A stretch of 64,000 bases of DNA from Owenia fusiformis (GCA_903813345.2 CAIIXF020000009.1:10288030-10352029); one strand, 5' to 3'. Counted from the first letter of the stretch, positions 50,801 to 61,783 are shown. Program-made: numbers and translations. The notes: generated by a model not told the origin, from the letters alone.

Positions 50801-53800
50801 GTTTGTTGGGATTTGCTACTCCACGGAGTTGCCGTTATCTAGTTCTTGAGGTGGTCATGTTATCATTGTTTATTTTTGAGGGGTTTATGAAGCCATTGTC
50901 ATGTCACCACCAAATTGGTGACATATTGTTATAGTCTTTTTGTGGACGATGTTCAAGGGTTGGTGGTAAGCGTCTGTAACAAATCACAGGTTGTGACATT
51001 TTGCATGTTAATGCCTTGTTTATTTTTGAGGTGTTTGTGTAGTCATTGTTAATTCTTGAGGGTTTATGAAATCAAAGTTTATTTTTGAGGTGTTTATATA
51101 GTCATTGTTTATTCTTGGGTTGTTTGTATAGTCATTGTTAATTATTTAGGTATTTATGGAGCCATTGTTTATTCTTTAGGTGCTTATGTAATCAAAGTTT
51201 ATTTTGAGGTGTTTATATAGTCATTGTTTATTTTTGAGGTGTTTATATAGTCATTGTTTATTTTTGAGGTGTTTATATAGTCATTGTTTATTTTTGGGGT
51301 GTTTATATAATCATTCCTTTTTGTTCTTATATGTATTGATCAGAATCTATGTTCCAGGTGTTTATGTTCTATGGAACAGACATTAAATTTGATGATCTCC
51401 CTCTGCCTCGCCTACCTCACCATGAATGGGCACTTCTTCATGAAGAATCTCCTAAAAATGTTTACGCCTACTCCCACGAAGAGACAATGAGCCTGTTCAA
51501 CCATACTTCAACATTTAAACGCGAATCAGACATGAGTATTGCAACTCAGTATTTGGAAAGTGTCGAACTTTTAGAAAAGACTTTTGTACAAGAACCAACA
51601 GTGAAGAAGAATAAATATCAAACTGAAGAAGGGTTAGCACTTGTCAATTACGTACATACTGACTGTGGGACTCCATCAGATAGGGACCATCTTATTGAGA
51701 TGATGCAGAAATACATAAAGGTGGACTCTTATGGTAAATGTGTACATAACAAGGACCTGCCTGAACAGTAAGTCATGTAGTTATAAGCTACATTGCTAAG
51801 CTCGCAGACAGCTTTTGCCAATGATTTCTTGGTCAAAAATCACCTAAAAAGTGCTCAAAATGGTGAAAAACTGCATGACCTTGAAAGAATTTTTCTCCAG
51901 GAGGTTCACTCGAACCCACCTAACTGTCCCCTTAGTTATTTCCTGATAGCGTTACCCAATGCCAATTTGTTATAAAGTGTGATGATGCAATTAATATCAT
52001 TCTCTACTTGGAAGCAAAAACCTGTATGAGATTCACTTGATTTACATCAACAAAACATTTTGAATTTACCCCTACCACTAAATGTAACTTTAATTTTTTA
52101 ATAACTGACTTAGAGAACTTTTCCTGAAAACACTTCACCCTTTTAAAATAGTTAATGTAGTTTTGTCATCAGGGAGATAAATAGTCATGTCTAGGGAACA
52201 TTTATAAATTATGATAAACCCTGAATTTGTTATAAACCCTAAATTCTATGCTTTCAGTCTTAGAGATGCGCTGAAAGGTATGGACCACATGGATTTTTAC
52301 AAGCTCCAAGCTAAATACAAGTTCACCATGGCAGCAGAAAATGCAATTTGTGATGACTATATGACAGAGAAATTGTGGCGCCCTCTATTTGTGGGGAGCG
52401 TTCCCATTATAGTTGGGTCACCTAAAGTACGGGTGAGTAAAAACCCAAAATATAATCCAGAACTTAGAGGGGGAAGGGGATGTATGCTAGATATTTCTTT
52501 TCATGTTAGATCATGGTTTTAGGATGTATAGGGTCTATTGTTCTTATGACAGGTTTATACTTAAAGTTTACCTTTCTTGCTGGGTTTAGCACTTTTGCTT
52601 AGATATTTGCTTCAACACACTGTACGGCTGTAGATTGACTTAAAACCAACAAAGTTAAATACTTATATATTCCGAGTATGTTTCAATAAAATATCAATGT
52701 ATTTATAGCAGGAGTAGATCTCATAAAAAATATTCTCTTCAGATGATTTGAAGTATTTTCCTTTAAAAGCCCCCCTCTCAAAAAGCTCAAATTAAGTCCC
52801 TTTTTTGGTTACATAGTAAATCACATAATCACAAAAGCAAAATTAAAAATGGAACCATATTGTAGCAGTGTGACTGAAGCCACGCATGTATATATATAAT
52901 GTATACGTATACTTGATAGATAAGAAACTAGAGTATTAAGATGGGAATGAAAATGTGATGATATACTATGTACATTGTACATGTACTATACATCTATTAT
53001 CAATTTATCAATTCAGACAGCTGGCTATCATTGATAATGAAACCATATCAGGAATACATTTCTTGATATAAATTCATATTTTCAGCAGCAATTTAAAAAA
53101 CAAAATTTTATATTGTAATATTTTTGTTTAGATTTCATCAATTTATATAATAAGGCAATAACAACATCAAAATGTACAAAAGTACCACAAGTTCTCATGT
53201 TATGAAAGTGACTTATGTCTAAAAGTAATGTTGAAAAAATGTTTTTAAAACATGTGGATTTTAACAATATATTCCAACCTTTTCATATGATAATCTTGAT
53301 ATCTGAATGAAACTCTGATTGATCTCTGCGGTGTGGGACTTTTTAAATTTTTATTCTTTATTCCATTCATTCACAATGTTAGATACAAATCAATGTTCAC
53401 TGGGTCGCAACATATTGCAATGTATTACACAGAAAAAATTGTTAAAAAAATGGGTTCAAATGAAGAAAACAAAATTCTGCTAGTAGAAACCAGACCATCT
53501 TGTTGCCCAGACACAGTGGCTGTGAGTCTAATATGTTGAGACCCAATGTATGTTTCAAAATACTATTAGGCTTTAATTACTATTTTTTAATAGTGATGAA
53601 AAATGTGGTGCAGGGAATTCATTGATATTTTGATAAGAATGATGATTTAATAGGTGGCACAAAACACAATGGGGTGAATTCTATACTTTCAGATATAATC
53701 TTTTGCTTCAAAAATCTCAAAAGTATTTTGCATGAGTGATACAATAAAAATAATTAAATTGAAAGAATGTAAGAGTCGAATTATGAATTTTTTTCTGTGT

Positions 53801-54489
53801 GAATCATTTAAATTAGAAAAAGCCATTGTGACCTGCCATTTATGTGATTCACCAAACCTCTTTTTGGAGTTTGGGTTATTTATTTACAATTCTCCTCTTT
53901 GTAAGTTTATATTATTAGTCTATATAGTTAATTATTTATAAAATGACCATGTCTTTCTGTTTTTCAGGACTTTCTCCCAGATAACCATTCAGCTATTATC
54001 GTGGATGATTTCAAAACAGTTAAAGATCTCACAAACTATTTAATGTATCTCAACGAAAATGACGAGGAATATGATAAATATCTCGAGTTTAAAAGAACGG
54101 GTGTAAAAAATAAATACCTAAAGGATTTTATGAGTAAAAGGGAATGGGGAATTAATAACGATTGGAAAAAACCAAATTTTATTGACTCATTTGAATGTGT
54201 TGTGTGCAATAGACTCCATGAAAATATAAAACGTGAAAAACAGGGTCTTCCGATCAAAAAACATATTGTAAATGCAAACCATTATGGGTGCCCCAAACCG
54301 AAGAAGTATCCAGAAGGGGGGAGTTTGGTTCGTGTGGAGGACGAATGGCACTCTCAAGAATGGGTTAATTCGCTCTATGATATAAAAGCTGTTCGGGAAT
54401 TTATGGATGCCGGGAAGACAAAGTTCTCGCAGGAAGAAATATCAAAGAGAGCAATTGAATTGATGCGAAAGGCAGGTTTATACCTTTAA
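44823..54489 (+). CDS. FUT10/11-like: FUT10/FUT11-like fucosyltransferase, copy A (547 aa)
   Basis: Exons: 44823-44906, 48183-48374, 48556-48610, 49020-49225, 51358-51767, 52258-52432 and 53968-54489 (stop TAA); phases join without a break. A short basic N-terminus and one helix (residues about 9-27) form a type II signal anchor, followed by a variable stem (exon 2). The GT10 catalytic part begins with [10 protein letters not shown]. Then come [44 protein letters not shown] and the family signature [16 protein letters not shown] with VPIIVGSP. The last exon has [13 protein letters not shown] and a Cys pair (ECVVC), as in FUT10/FUT11. Human relatives are ER/Golgi enzymes using GDP-fucose; recent work assigns them to protein O-fucosylation, which I take from general knowledge. 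Length slightly exceeds the human proteins (about 480-490 aa), mainly in stem and tail. The exon 4 acceptor (ACCAAG) is weak but is mirrored in copy B. Confidence 0.93.
45029..46475. mobile_element. Foldback element in FUT copy A intron 1, with nested insert
   Basis: The right arm (46355-46475) is the reverse complement of the left arm, which is split in two (45029-45077 and 45558-45629). Matching outer parts are TTCATGGCC and GTTCGTCGCTAACATG; inner parts are GGTTAGAACCCGAATCTTAA and TTAAGATTCGGGTTCTAACC. The loop contains a direct repeat of about 47 bp (46020-46068 and 46248-46294, core CCTTCCCGGAAGTCAACATT). Confidence 0.75.
45078..45557. mobile_element. ~470-bp insertion with 9-bp target duplication
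   Basis: The left arm of the surrounding foldback element is interrupted exactly here; the right arm shows the uninterrupted order. AAATATAAG occurs on both sides (45069-45077 and 45549-45557), which fits a 9-bp target-site duplication. The inserted sequence has no recognisable coding content. Confidence 0.65.
46480..48066 (-). mobile_element. 1.6 kb element with 29-bp inverted ends around an RT remnant
   Basis: TTGGAACAAAATAAATGACA (46480 onward, 29 bp in all) is found as a perfect reverse complement at 48038-48066. Between them lies a broken reverse transcriptase. Non-LTR elements have no terminal inverted repeats, so this is either an RT fragment captured in a foldback element or two inverted repeat copies flanking it. 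Confidence 0.6.
47073..47924 (-). pseudogene. Non-LTR retrotransposon reverse transcriptase fragment
   Basis: Three overlapping minus-strand frames (47924-47685, 47761-47348 and 47369-47073) together cover the RT palm to the C-terminal region. The first has [20 protein letters not shown] and the catalytic YADD box (MYADDAKLY). The next has the conserved [17 protein letters not shown] and VWNPY; the last has [11 protein letters not shown] and [13 protein letters not shown]. This order is typical of jockey/CR1-like LINEs. Two frame breaks and missing N-terminal and endonuclease parts show it is dead. It lies antisense in intron 1 of FUT copy A. Confidence 0.85.
48632..48755. mobile_element. GGCCCGTAG-family remnant in FUT A intron 3
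   Basis: Degenerate copy bounded by AGGCACGTAGCC and GGCTCCGGGCCTG, with the family interior (CAGTTTTTCACCATT and GAACCCCTCCTTGGC). It begins about 20 bp after the exon 3 donor. Confidence 0.65.
49318..50838. repeat. Dispersed repeat region with CGTCCGTC runs in FUT A intron 4
   Basis: Contains ATCCCAACGAAGTTCGG near the left edge, a CGTCCGTCAGTCCGTCCGTC run at 50121-50155 and two related blocks of about 180 bp (around 50455-50560 and 50580-50710) sharing TATTATACTCAAATT and AAAATTCAAAATGG. It ends near GGATTTGCTACTCCACGGAG, a motif also found in every unit of the large array (about 8186, 11547, 13634 and 15268 as GGATTTGCTACTCCGAG). Probably an old transposon; limits are approximate. Confidence 0.45.
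49584..49672. repeat. 33-bp tandem repeat, about 3 copies
   Basis: Units of AAAATGTTAACTATAAAAAT plus GGAAAACAAATG repeat almost perfectly, in the AT-rich intron 4 of FUT copy A. Confidence 0.8.
51018..51312. repeat. ~30-bp minisatellite before FUT A exon 5
   Basis: Nine or so units with GAGGTGTTTATATAGTCATT and GTTTATTTTT lie in intron 4. The array ends about 45 bp before the exon 5 acceptor. The last three units are nearly identical. The unit shares AGGTGTTTAT with the intron-exon junction itself (CCAG then GTGTTTATG at 51354-51366). Confidence 0.85.
51806..51920. mobile_element. GGCCCGTAG-family fragment in FUT A intron 5
   Basis: About 115 bp of the family interior (CACCTAAAAAGTGCTCAAAA, ATGGTGAAAAACTGCATGA) and an eroded end, starting some 40 bp after the exon 5 donor. 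Open frames across it are repeat-derived. Confidence 0.6.
53383..53521 (+). other. Exon-like open stretch in FUT A intron 6
   Basis: A TTAG acceptor-like site precedes, and GCT followed by GTGAGT ends, a 139-base open stretch that encodes a fairly complex peptide (for example [17 protein letters not shown] and [13 protein letters not shown]). Its phase (one base, then whole codons) does not fit between FUT exons 6 and 7, both phase 0, and I do not recognise the peptide. It could be an exon of a nested gene, a captured fragment or chance. Confidence 0.3.
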
Positions 54490-54545
54490 TAGAAAATATT
54501 ATATGTTGCAGTAAAAAAATGACCACATAACATTTTATTTTTCAG

Positions 54546-55079
54546 GAATTTCTTCCAGATAACCGTTCGGCTATTATTGTGGATGATTTCAAAACAGTCA
54601 AAGATCTCACAAACTATTTAACATTTCTCAATGAAAATGACGAAGAATATGATAAATATCTTGAGTTTAAAAGAACCGGTGTGAAAAATGAATACCTGAA
54701 GTATATTATGTCTAAAAGAGAATGGGAAGTTAGCGAGGATGTGAATAAGCCTAGTTACTTTGACGCATTTGAATGTTTTGTATGTAATAGGCTACATGAA
54801 AATATAAAACGTGAAAAACAAAGTCTTCAGATTGAAAAACATATTGCGAATGAGAACCATTATGGGTGCCCAAAACCAAAAAAATATCCTGAAGCAGGGG
54901 GCAGTTTGGTTCAGGTTAACGATGAGTGGCACGCCCAAGAATGGGTTCATTCACTATATAGAATAAAAGCTGTTAGGGAATTTATGGATGCTGGGAAGAC
55001 AAAGTTCTTAGAAGAAGACATAACGAGAAGAGCTATGGAATTGATGAAAGAAGCGGGAGTGTACACTTTATATGCATAA
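54546..55079 (+). CDS. FUT10/11-like: Alternative last exon of FUT copy A (178 codons)
   Basis: A second complete version of the last exon begins 56 bp after the stop of the first, behind its own acceptor (ATTTTATTTTTCAG), in the same phase 0. It encodes [20 protein letters not shown] onward, through the Cys pair ECFVC and KPKKYPEAGGSL, to a TAA after YTLYA. The two versions align along their full length with many conservative changes (for example DSFECVVC to DAFECFVC) and an intact frame in both. The isoform would be 551 aa. No AATAAA lies in the 56-bp gap, so both forms probably share the downstream poly(A) site (AATAAA at 56421 is a candidate) and compete by choice of 3' splice site. Confidence 0.88.
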   Translation, partial: EFLPDNRSAIIVDDFKTVKDLTNYLTFLNENDEEYDKYLEFKRTGVKNEYLKYIMSKREWEVSEDVNKPSYFDAFECFVCNRLHENIKREKQSLQIEKHIANENHYGCPKPKKYPEAGGSLVQVNDEWHAQEWVHSLYRIKAVREFMDAGKTKFLEEDITRRAMELMKEAGVYTLYA

Positions 55080-56867
55080 ATTACATGTATACTAATTTGG
55101 TACTTACAATTTTTAGTACTAAATTAGCATTATTTTTATGGGTACCAAATTATTATTGATTTGTTTTATTAGTGCACATGTATGTATTTGAGAATGGAGA
55201 TTTGAAAAAGGATGTATAGTTCGATACTGTTCTTTACTTGAGGTTGTCATCAACACTTTTCCACTGATTGAAAGTGCTACTTAATAAGGTAACTTGGAAA
55301 TGCACTTTTTTACCTCTTCCATCATTATGTGTAATGTTTCATGATTTATATTTCATTTGAGATATATGTTCATAAAATTGATTACCTGTACATGGGTACA
55401 TAGAGTACGAGAATCTTATTGTTGATCTAAGATATCTGGTGCTAATTTTGAAAATGTATTAATATATAGATAACTTCTTATGGCTTTGGGTGCAATTGAT
55501 ATAAAAGTGGAGTTATTGTGTGTATGTATTTATATCAATACTGCTTCTTACATATGATATATCATTTGATGAATGTATTACTGGAAAGTTTTAACTCTTG
55601 TATTTTGCACTTGCAGACCCAGCCCACCCCCGCTTGGGTGGACCCAGACTTTTGTTTTTGTAGGGCCTCAAATAGTGGGCATTACTTGGCCTTTTGGGTC
55701 TTTTTAGGCCAAATTATGAAAAAATGAGCCTTAAATTTTCAAAATTTAGGGGCCCAGTTTTTCTGATTTGAAATGTGCCCCCCCCCCTCATTAGATTCTG
55801 GATCTGCCAGTGTTTTTGTGCTTATTCATCTTAATCTTATTGCTTGTCTAACAATATAATGGAACTATTTGTAAATGTAAATTTTAATATTCTAAATATT
55901 GACTTGGAGAAGTTATGCATAATTGAAATGCAAATTGGCAATTAGTTTAATATTTGAAATCCAGGTGAAATGCCGGAAATCTAAGAGTGAATTCTAAAAA
56001 TTGTATATGCCTCAATATTGTTAAAGGTGCATACCCAGGTGTGCATAATCTATATCATTGCCTTTACTAAAATTTATGAAAATATAGAATTATTTTTGTA
56101 AGGCAATTGATACTAATAATGTAAAAAAAACTGTGCAGTGAATGTGCAGTTTCCAGAAAGATGAATTGTAGAGAAGAGGAGGAAATACCCCACAATTCAA
56201 AGATTGTGGGGTCACTGTATCACTGTATCATCCTCCATGTAAAGATTGACCTCTAGAGGTTTATCTCCTCATGGAGAGAGGATCATCTATGAATTCTGGG
56301 ATATTCCCCCCTCTTTTTGAAGCAAAAGTAAAAATTAGAGAAAACCGCACCGAATAGGTTTAACCATAAAATGAATTCCGTTTAATACATGATATTGCTT
56401 ATATCTATCTGTGCATTGACAATAAAATTAGTTAATGTAAATCATTTGTGATGGATTTACAGTATTGTGAACAGGTAGAAATATACATTTATCAAACAGT
56501 ACAATTCAAATAATAATTAATTAATAAAAGTAATTAAAAATAGTGTAATTGCTCAGCTGTTAAGATTGAAAGAATTTATGATTAGTTCAATATTTCATAT
56601 TTTTAATGCCACTGCCACTTTATGGCTATCATTTAAAGCATTGTTCAATTTATTGATATCAGTAAAACTGTAGTTTAGGTGGATTGGAATAAACAGGTTA
56701 ATTCATGGGGGCTGTGGAGAGAATGATCCATCACAGTATCAGTTAGAAATGTAAATATTTCCATGCTCAGCTCAGCTACTCTGTTTTTCGATGGTGTTAA
56801 AGTTTCATCATTTTTACTTCTATGTAACATGACATGTGCAGATGTATTTTAATATAATTGCCATATA

Positions 56868-58384
56868 CCAGGTCGTTCAATAAGTTCACGGAAAAATGCT
56901 CTCATTATAAGGATTTTTGATATTTTCTCTTGAAATTTTCACACAATGTATAAAAAATACTTTCTGATTGATTCTGAAAATATCAGCATCTCTTATTTGA
57001 TTGGTCAAAAATAAGGGTTACTATGGTAACTTGACTTTTGGGTAGGCGGGGCACTTTTTACGTCACATTATTCATTAGAAAAACAACAGAATAGTAGGCA
57101 ATTTATGAGTTTATTCCATAATACTACTGTTTTCCCAGGGAAATATGAAGGAATAAAAATCGTATTGAATCGTATTACATGAAAAAATCGTATTGTCCCC
57201 GGGAAAAAAATCGTATTGGAGCGTATTACATGGAAAAATCGTATTGTCCCCGGGACAAAAATCGTATTGGAACATATTAACCTATTTTTGGTTTTCCCGG
57301 TTATTTTTAACCTTGACTAATTGATAAAAGCATTATCCAAATGTAACATTTTAAGGAGGAGTGCATTATGGAATAAATAGGTTATTTCTGGTCGGTATTG
57401 AATATGGGTTTTATTCCTCGGAAAATATGATATTGACCTTGGGAAATATGATATTGACACTCGGTCGCTGCGCTCCCTCGGTCAATATCATATTACCCTT
57501 CGGTCAATATCATATTGTCCCTCGGAATAAAACCCATATTCAATCCCTCCCAGTAAATAACCTATATATATCACATGAATTTCTTCTCCGCTTTCTACTT
57601 GTACATGATATTACTTAATGTAGTTATAGTAACAACTATTGTCCCATAAGGTTTTAGAAATATTCTCCCGCATGTTTAATGCACAGTAAGTTCCATTCAA
57701 GCCATTGACGAGACAATGCTCTGAAGTCATCTCGAAAACTTTTTTGAAGGGCAATCTGGACTGCAGTCGAAAGTAGATTCATTGTTTCATAAAGTCAACC
57801 TCTTAGCTGATCCTTCATCCTAGTGAAAACAGCAAAATCAAAGTTGTCTCATCTGGAGAGAATGTAACTTGGGGCAGCTTTGCCATCTATTTTGCCAGTT
57901 ATTTGTGATGGTTTCCTGCACAATATTAGCAGTGTGATCGGCTGCATTATTCTGATGGAAAGATTTAGAGTTCGGCTGAATGGAAGTTTTAATCAACTTA
58001 CCATACCATTACTTTGTTGATTTTCTGGTCCACTGGTACAGCATTAACTAGCACAATTTCAAAAATGTTCGTGAAAACCATTAACATCAATTTTCCCTCA
58101 AAAATTTGTAATTTGAATAAGAACAAATAAAAAATAAGGATCCTTCCTTTGCACATATTGATAGATTTCTGTAATGGTAAATTGTGTGACGTAAAACGTG
58201 CCCCGCCTACCAAAAAGTCAAGTTACCATAGTAACCCTTATTTTTGACCAATCTAATTAGAGATGCTGAGATTTTAACAATCAATCAGAAAGTATTTTTT
58301 ATACATTGTGTGAAAATTTCATGAGAAAATATCAAAAATCCTTGAAATGAGAGCGTTTTTCCGTGAACTTATTGAACGACCTGG
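56868..58384 (-). mobile_element. Mariner-like element with ~200-bp inverted ends
   Basis: CCAGGTCGTTCAATAAGTTC at the left and its inverse GAACTTATTGAACGACCTGG at the right lie between TA dinucleotides. Inverted similarity continues for about 200 bp on each side. The minus strand at about 57990-57670 holds a decayed transposase tail with an NNAADHTA motif (compare DNAxxH) followed by a PKLHS stretch, and several stops and frame breaks. The element is non-functional and carries a nested palindromic MITE (57377-57565). Confidence 0.8.
57377..57565. mobile_element. Palindromic CGGTCGCTGCGCTCCCTCG-type MITE
   Basis: Outer parts ATAGGTTATTT and AAATAACCTAT, then TTGAATATGGGTTTTATTCC and its inverse, then GATATTGAC repeats, fold onto each other around CACTCGGTCGCTGCGCTCCC. 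It is inserted within the mariner-like element. Just to its left are tandem AAAATCGTATTGTCCCCGGG repeats (57180-57270). Confidence 0.75.
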
Positions 58385-58633
58385 TATGTATCTCTTTATT
58401 TGCCATATAGCACAAATTTTAAGATTTGCCATACATGCATAGTATTTTAATCATGGCATATTTATACAGAAGTAAGATAATCTGGTTATGACACTTCCAG
58501 GAAAACATAGGACAATTAGAGAACTCTTATACTTATCGGTCCAAATACTTATTTTCATAAATTGGTGAAATCACAGTTTTAGTGATTTAAAAATCAAAAT
58601 ACATTTATTTTACTGTATTATTCTATGAAAATG

Positions 58634-58831
58634 TACGAGGGGGGATTCATAAGTAGTGGGACTAACTTTTCTGAGGCAGCAAGTCCCTGTGAACATATCT
58701 CCGTGGACCCTGTTGTAACGTCATGATTGAAACTCTCACTTTACTGAAGTTGGGTGTAAGTCTGAATAAAATCTGGTTGATATAAGTGAAGTTATAGCAT
58801 TTGTCCCACTACTTATGAATCCCCCCTCGTA
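58634..58831. mobile_element. 198-bp MITE with ~30-bp inverted ends
   Basis: TACGAGGGGGGATTCATAAG onward at the left is matched by its full reverse complement at the right (ACTACTTATGAATCCCCCCT then CGTA), each about 30 bp including GTAGTGGGAC. TA at each edge and the end type suggest Tc1/mariner mobilisation. It has no coding content. Confidence 0.8.
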
Positions 58832-60105
58832 CATCCCATAAGGATGTTGATATTTCTGGAATGACAACATTGATATAAATTGGATGAATATACTTAGTCT
58901 TGTAGCTTTATGTATTAAATCACAACAGTGTAATATTCTTTTTATATTGCTTTTTCAACTATTAAAACATTGATGTTCTACACAGTGTTCTAGAAATGAA
59001 CCTCAAAACATTACGGAATGATTCCAGTAAATATGCTATCATTTTATTGAATCATTTTAGTCAATAATGCTCACTTATGCTGATAATGCAAAGTTGATGT
59101 TAAAATGAAGTTTTGAGAGAAAAAGAAATCCCACTGTAAGATTGTTATCCATTATTTTCTTTTAATGCACATGTATATTTCTTTTATGATATTTTGGTGA
59201 GGAGGGTCTTCCATTATGGAGTGAGTAGTTAGTAAATATGCAATTCCAATTCACTTTTTAGTATAACATGAAGTATTCACTCACATGCAAGCTATCATAA
59301 ATGATGTTTTATATAAGAATCATATTGTGCAAAAGCTTGTAAGAATTGGAGATTTTTATGTTATATAAAGAGTGAATTTATGTATAGCTCAAGAAACAGT
59401 GGTAAAATGCTTGTAATAAAAATGTAATTGTAATTATTTTAAACTGCTCTGATATTATTAAAAGTGCCAAATTGTATTAATACTATTATTCAGCATTACT
59501 TATTTTAGTAATAAAAATTATAAACTGAACATATATTGTATACTTAGTTGATTGATTTCTACAAATGCTGTAACTGACACTCTAGGTGGTGTTCCTAGCA
59601 TTGTCACTTTGTCACTTTCCTGCATCCAGTTAAAATCAATTTTTACTCAGTTGAGGAAATCCCAAAAATTTGAATATGTTATGTTTACCTCCTCTTCTGA
59701 ATCCATAATTCGGGAAATTCCATAATTGGGAAAATGGACAATGCTTCAATCAGGTAAAAAACTTGCGGAGAAAATTGTCTCACTCTGTCACAAAGCCTGC
59801 CCTTCAATTGCCCACTAGAAACAAAAAACTAATCTAAGACAACATTAAAAAACAAGTTTTGCATGTTTGTAATAAAAATTAGTGAATAAACTTCACAGTA
59901 TAAAATCCAAACATAAGAATTCAATTATGGTACCGCAGATATGAAAACAAAAGTTGCAATGATCCATACTTCATTCATACCATTTTAACAAAGATGTCTC
60001 TGTTGTATCACATCAAGCTGAAGATAAAATGGAATAAGACTGTGAATGTGTCATGGAAAATATCTGCCATTATAATTATGTTTATGGGGATTATTTTCTC
60101 AAATA

Positions 60106-61070
60106 CAGGGTGACCCCAAAAAAATGCAACCCTCCATTTCTTCAATATTTTTCTTAAATGGAGGTAAATTGCTCTGAGATTTGGCACACAAGGACTTCAT
60201 TCAATGTGGGATCCTCTGGCAAAGTTTTAATAATCATAGTCTTATATTGATAGAGTTATGGTTGTTTCAAAATATGCTCCAGATGTCGTCAATTTCGCTG
60301 AAAACAAACTTGCGATGTTCAAGGAAACTGTTCATAACATGGATGCATTCTTCCCCATGGGTATGGCTCAACTTTTGCAGCCAATGCTTCTGCAATTGCG
60401 GTAGGGTTATTTTCATACATATTATCCTTTAAATAACCCCCTATATAGAAGTCAGGGGCGTTGAGATCGAGACTTTGGGATGATCATGGGTTCTCCGTCC
60501 TAGGAGAGATCATCTTCTCATAGAAATGACTAGTGAGCCAGGCTATGCTATCATTAGAAGTGTGAGGAGTAGCTCCATCCTTCTAGAACCACTGTTCTTG
60601 TCTATTGAAGCCTCTATGTCACTCTAGAACTGCCTAGAACTTCCTGGGAACTCCAATATTGCGGTGTGTGTTAACAGTAACAGTGTGGCCATTATCAACC
60701 TCAAACCAAAAGGGGTTGATGATTTCATGTTTGGAAATTGGCAGCTCAAGCTGTGCAGTTAACAGAATGAAGGGGCCTTTGAAGCACTTTATCTGGAATT
60801 TGTGATCCCAGAACACATTATTTCTTGAGTTTACATGTTCAGAAAGAAGGGAATGTGATTCATCTGAAAACCTAACATTGGAAATAGACGACATTTGGAG
60901 CATATTTTGGAACGACCATAACTTTATCAATATAAGACTATGATTATTGAAACTTTGCCAGAGGATCCCACATTGAATGAAGTTTTTGTGTGTAAAATTT
61001 CAGAGCAATTAACCTCCATTTAGGAAAAATATTGAAAAAATGGAGGGTTGCATTTTTTTGGGTCACCCTG
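60106..61070 (-). mobile_element. Mariner-superfamily element, 965 bp, decayed transposase
   Basis: CAGGGTGACCCCAAAAAAAT at the left and the matching inverse ending GGGTCACCCTG at the right lie between TA dinucleotides; the inverted repeats run for about 180 bp. Minus-strand translation between about 60900 and 60300 shows the DDE-type motifs in order: VRFSDESHS, DGATPHTSND, then SLDLNAPDFY and GGYLKDNMYENNP. The first lies in an intact frame (60930-60634); later parts have frame breaks and stops. The N-terminal DNA-binding part is missing. Confidence 0.85.
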
Positions 61071-61783
61071 TACTATTTCAATAATGACATTTTTACAATA
61101 TAATGATTATTCAAAAAATAATTAATATAATACCATCGCCAATTAATTGCTGAATACATTGTGTTACAAATGGTGTGTGGCATTTTTTGTGTAGAATTGA
61201 GGTGTGTCTGCAAAAGAATAGACGACATTTATAGCACATCTTGTAACATAGTTGAGCTAGCCATCTGAAACTTTTCGTGGAGTTGCTCCATGGGGTCTAG
61301 TTTTAAATGAACTAAAGAATAAGCTTATATACCATACAGATGGAAAAGTTATGTCACATTATGTGAGTGGCATTTTTATGCCACATTAAGTGAGTGGCAT
61401 TTTTGTATCACCCTGTACTTGGACAACGACTGAGCGCAATTTTAAGACTTCAATATCACAATATATTAACATTAACACTGTGATTAAAGAAAGCGGGGGA
61501 ACTTTGACAAATGTTATGATGCTGTAAAGATAATGAATCACGCTATCTATGCCAGCAGATATGAAATTTGAATAGTATCTGTGTATTTGATATTTTCAAA
61601 ATATATATTATTTGCAATATCATTTTTAACTTTTAAGTTGAATCTTATAAGTAATAAGATGATAGTCATACTCAGAACCAAACAATCTAATCAAAGATTT
61701 TCGTGAATATAGTTGCAACAAATTCGACCACATCCGCAGCGTACGCATTAACTTTTGATGGTACTGCATGCGGAGGGAAAAAG

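Larger units (their letters stand above)
55080..61783. other. Transposon-rich spacer between FUT copies A and B
   Basis: No host exon recognised. Two mariner-like elements (56868-58384 and 60106-61070), a 198-bp MITE (58634-58831) and other repeat ends near 61140-61420 occupy much of it. The left 1.3 kb is probably the 3' untranslated region of FUT copy A. A further repeat with C-runs and GACCCAGCCCACCCCCGC lies at about 55614-55810. Confidence 0.6.

Noticed and set aside
54036-54257. Minus-strand frame opposite the FUT last exon
   Set aside because: Antisense shadow of a well-supported exon.
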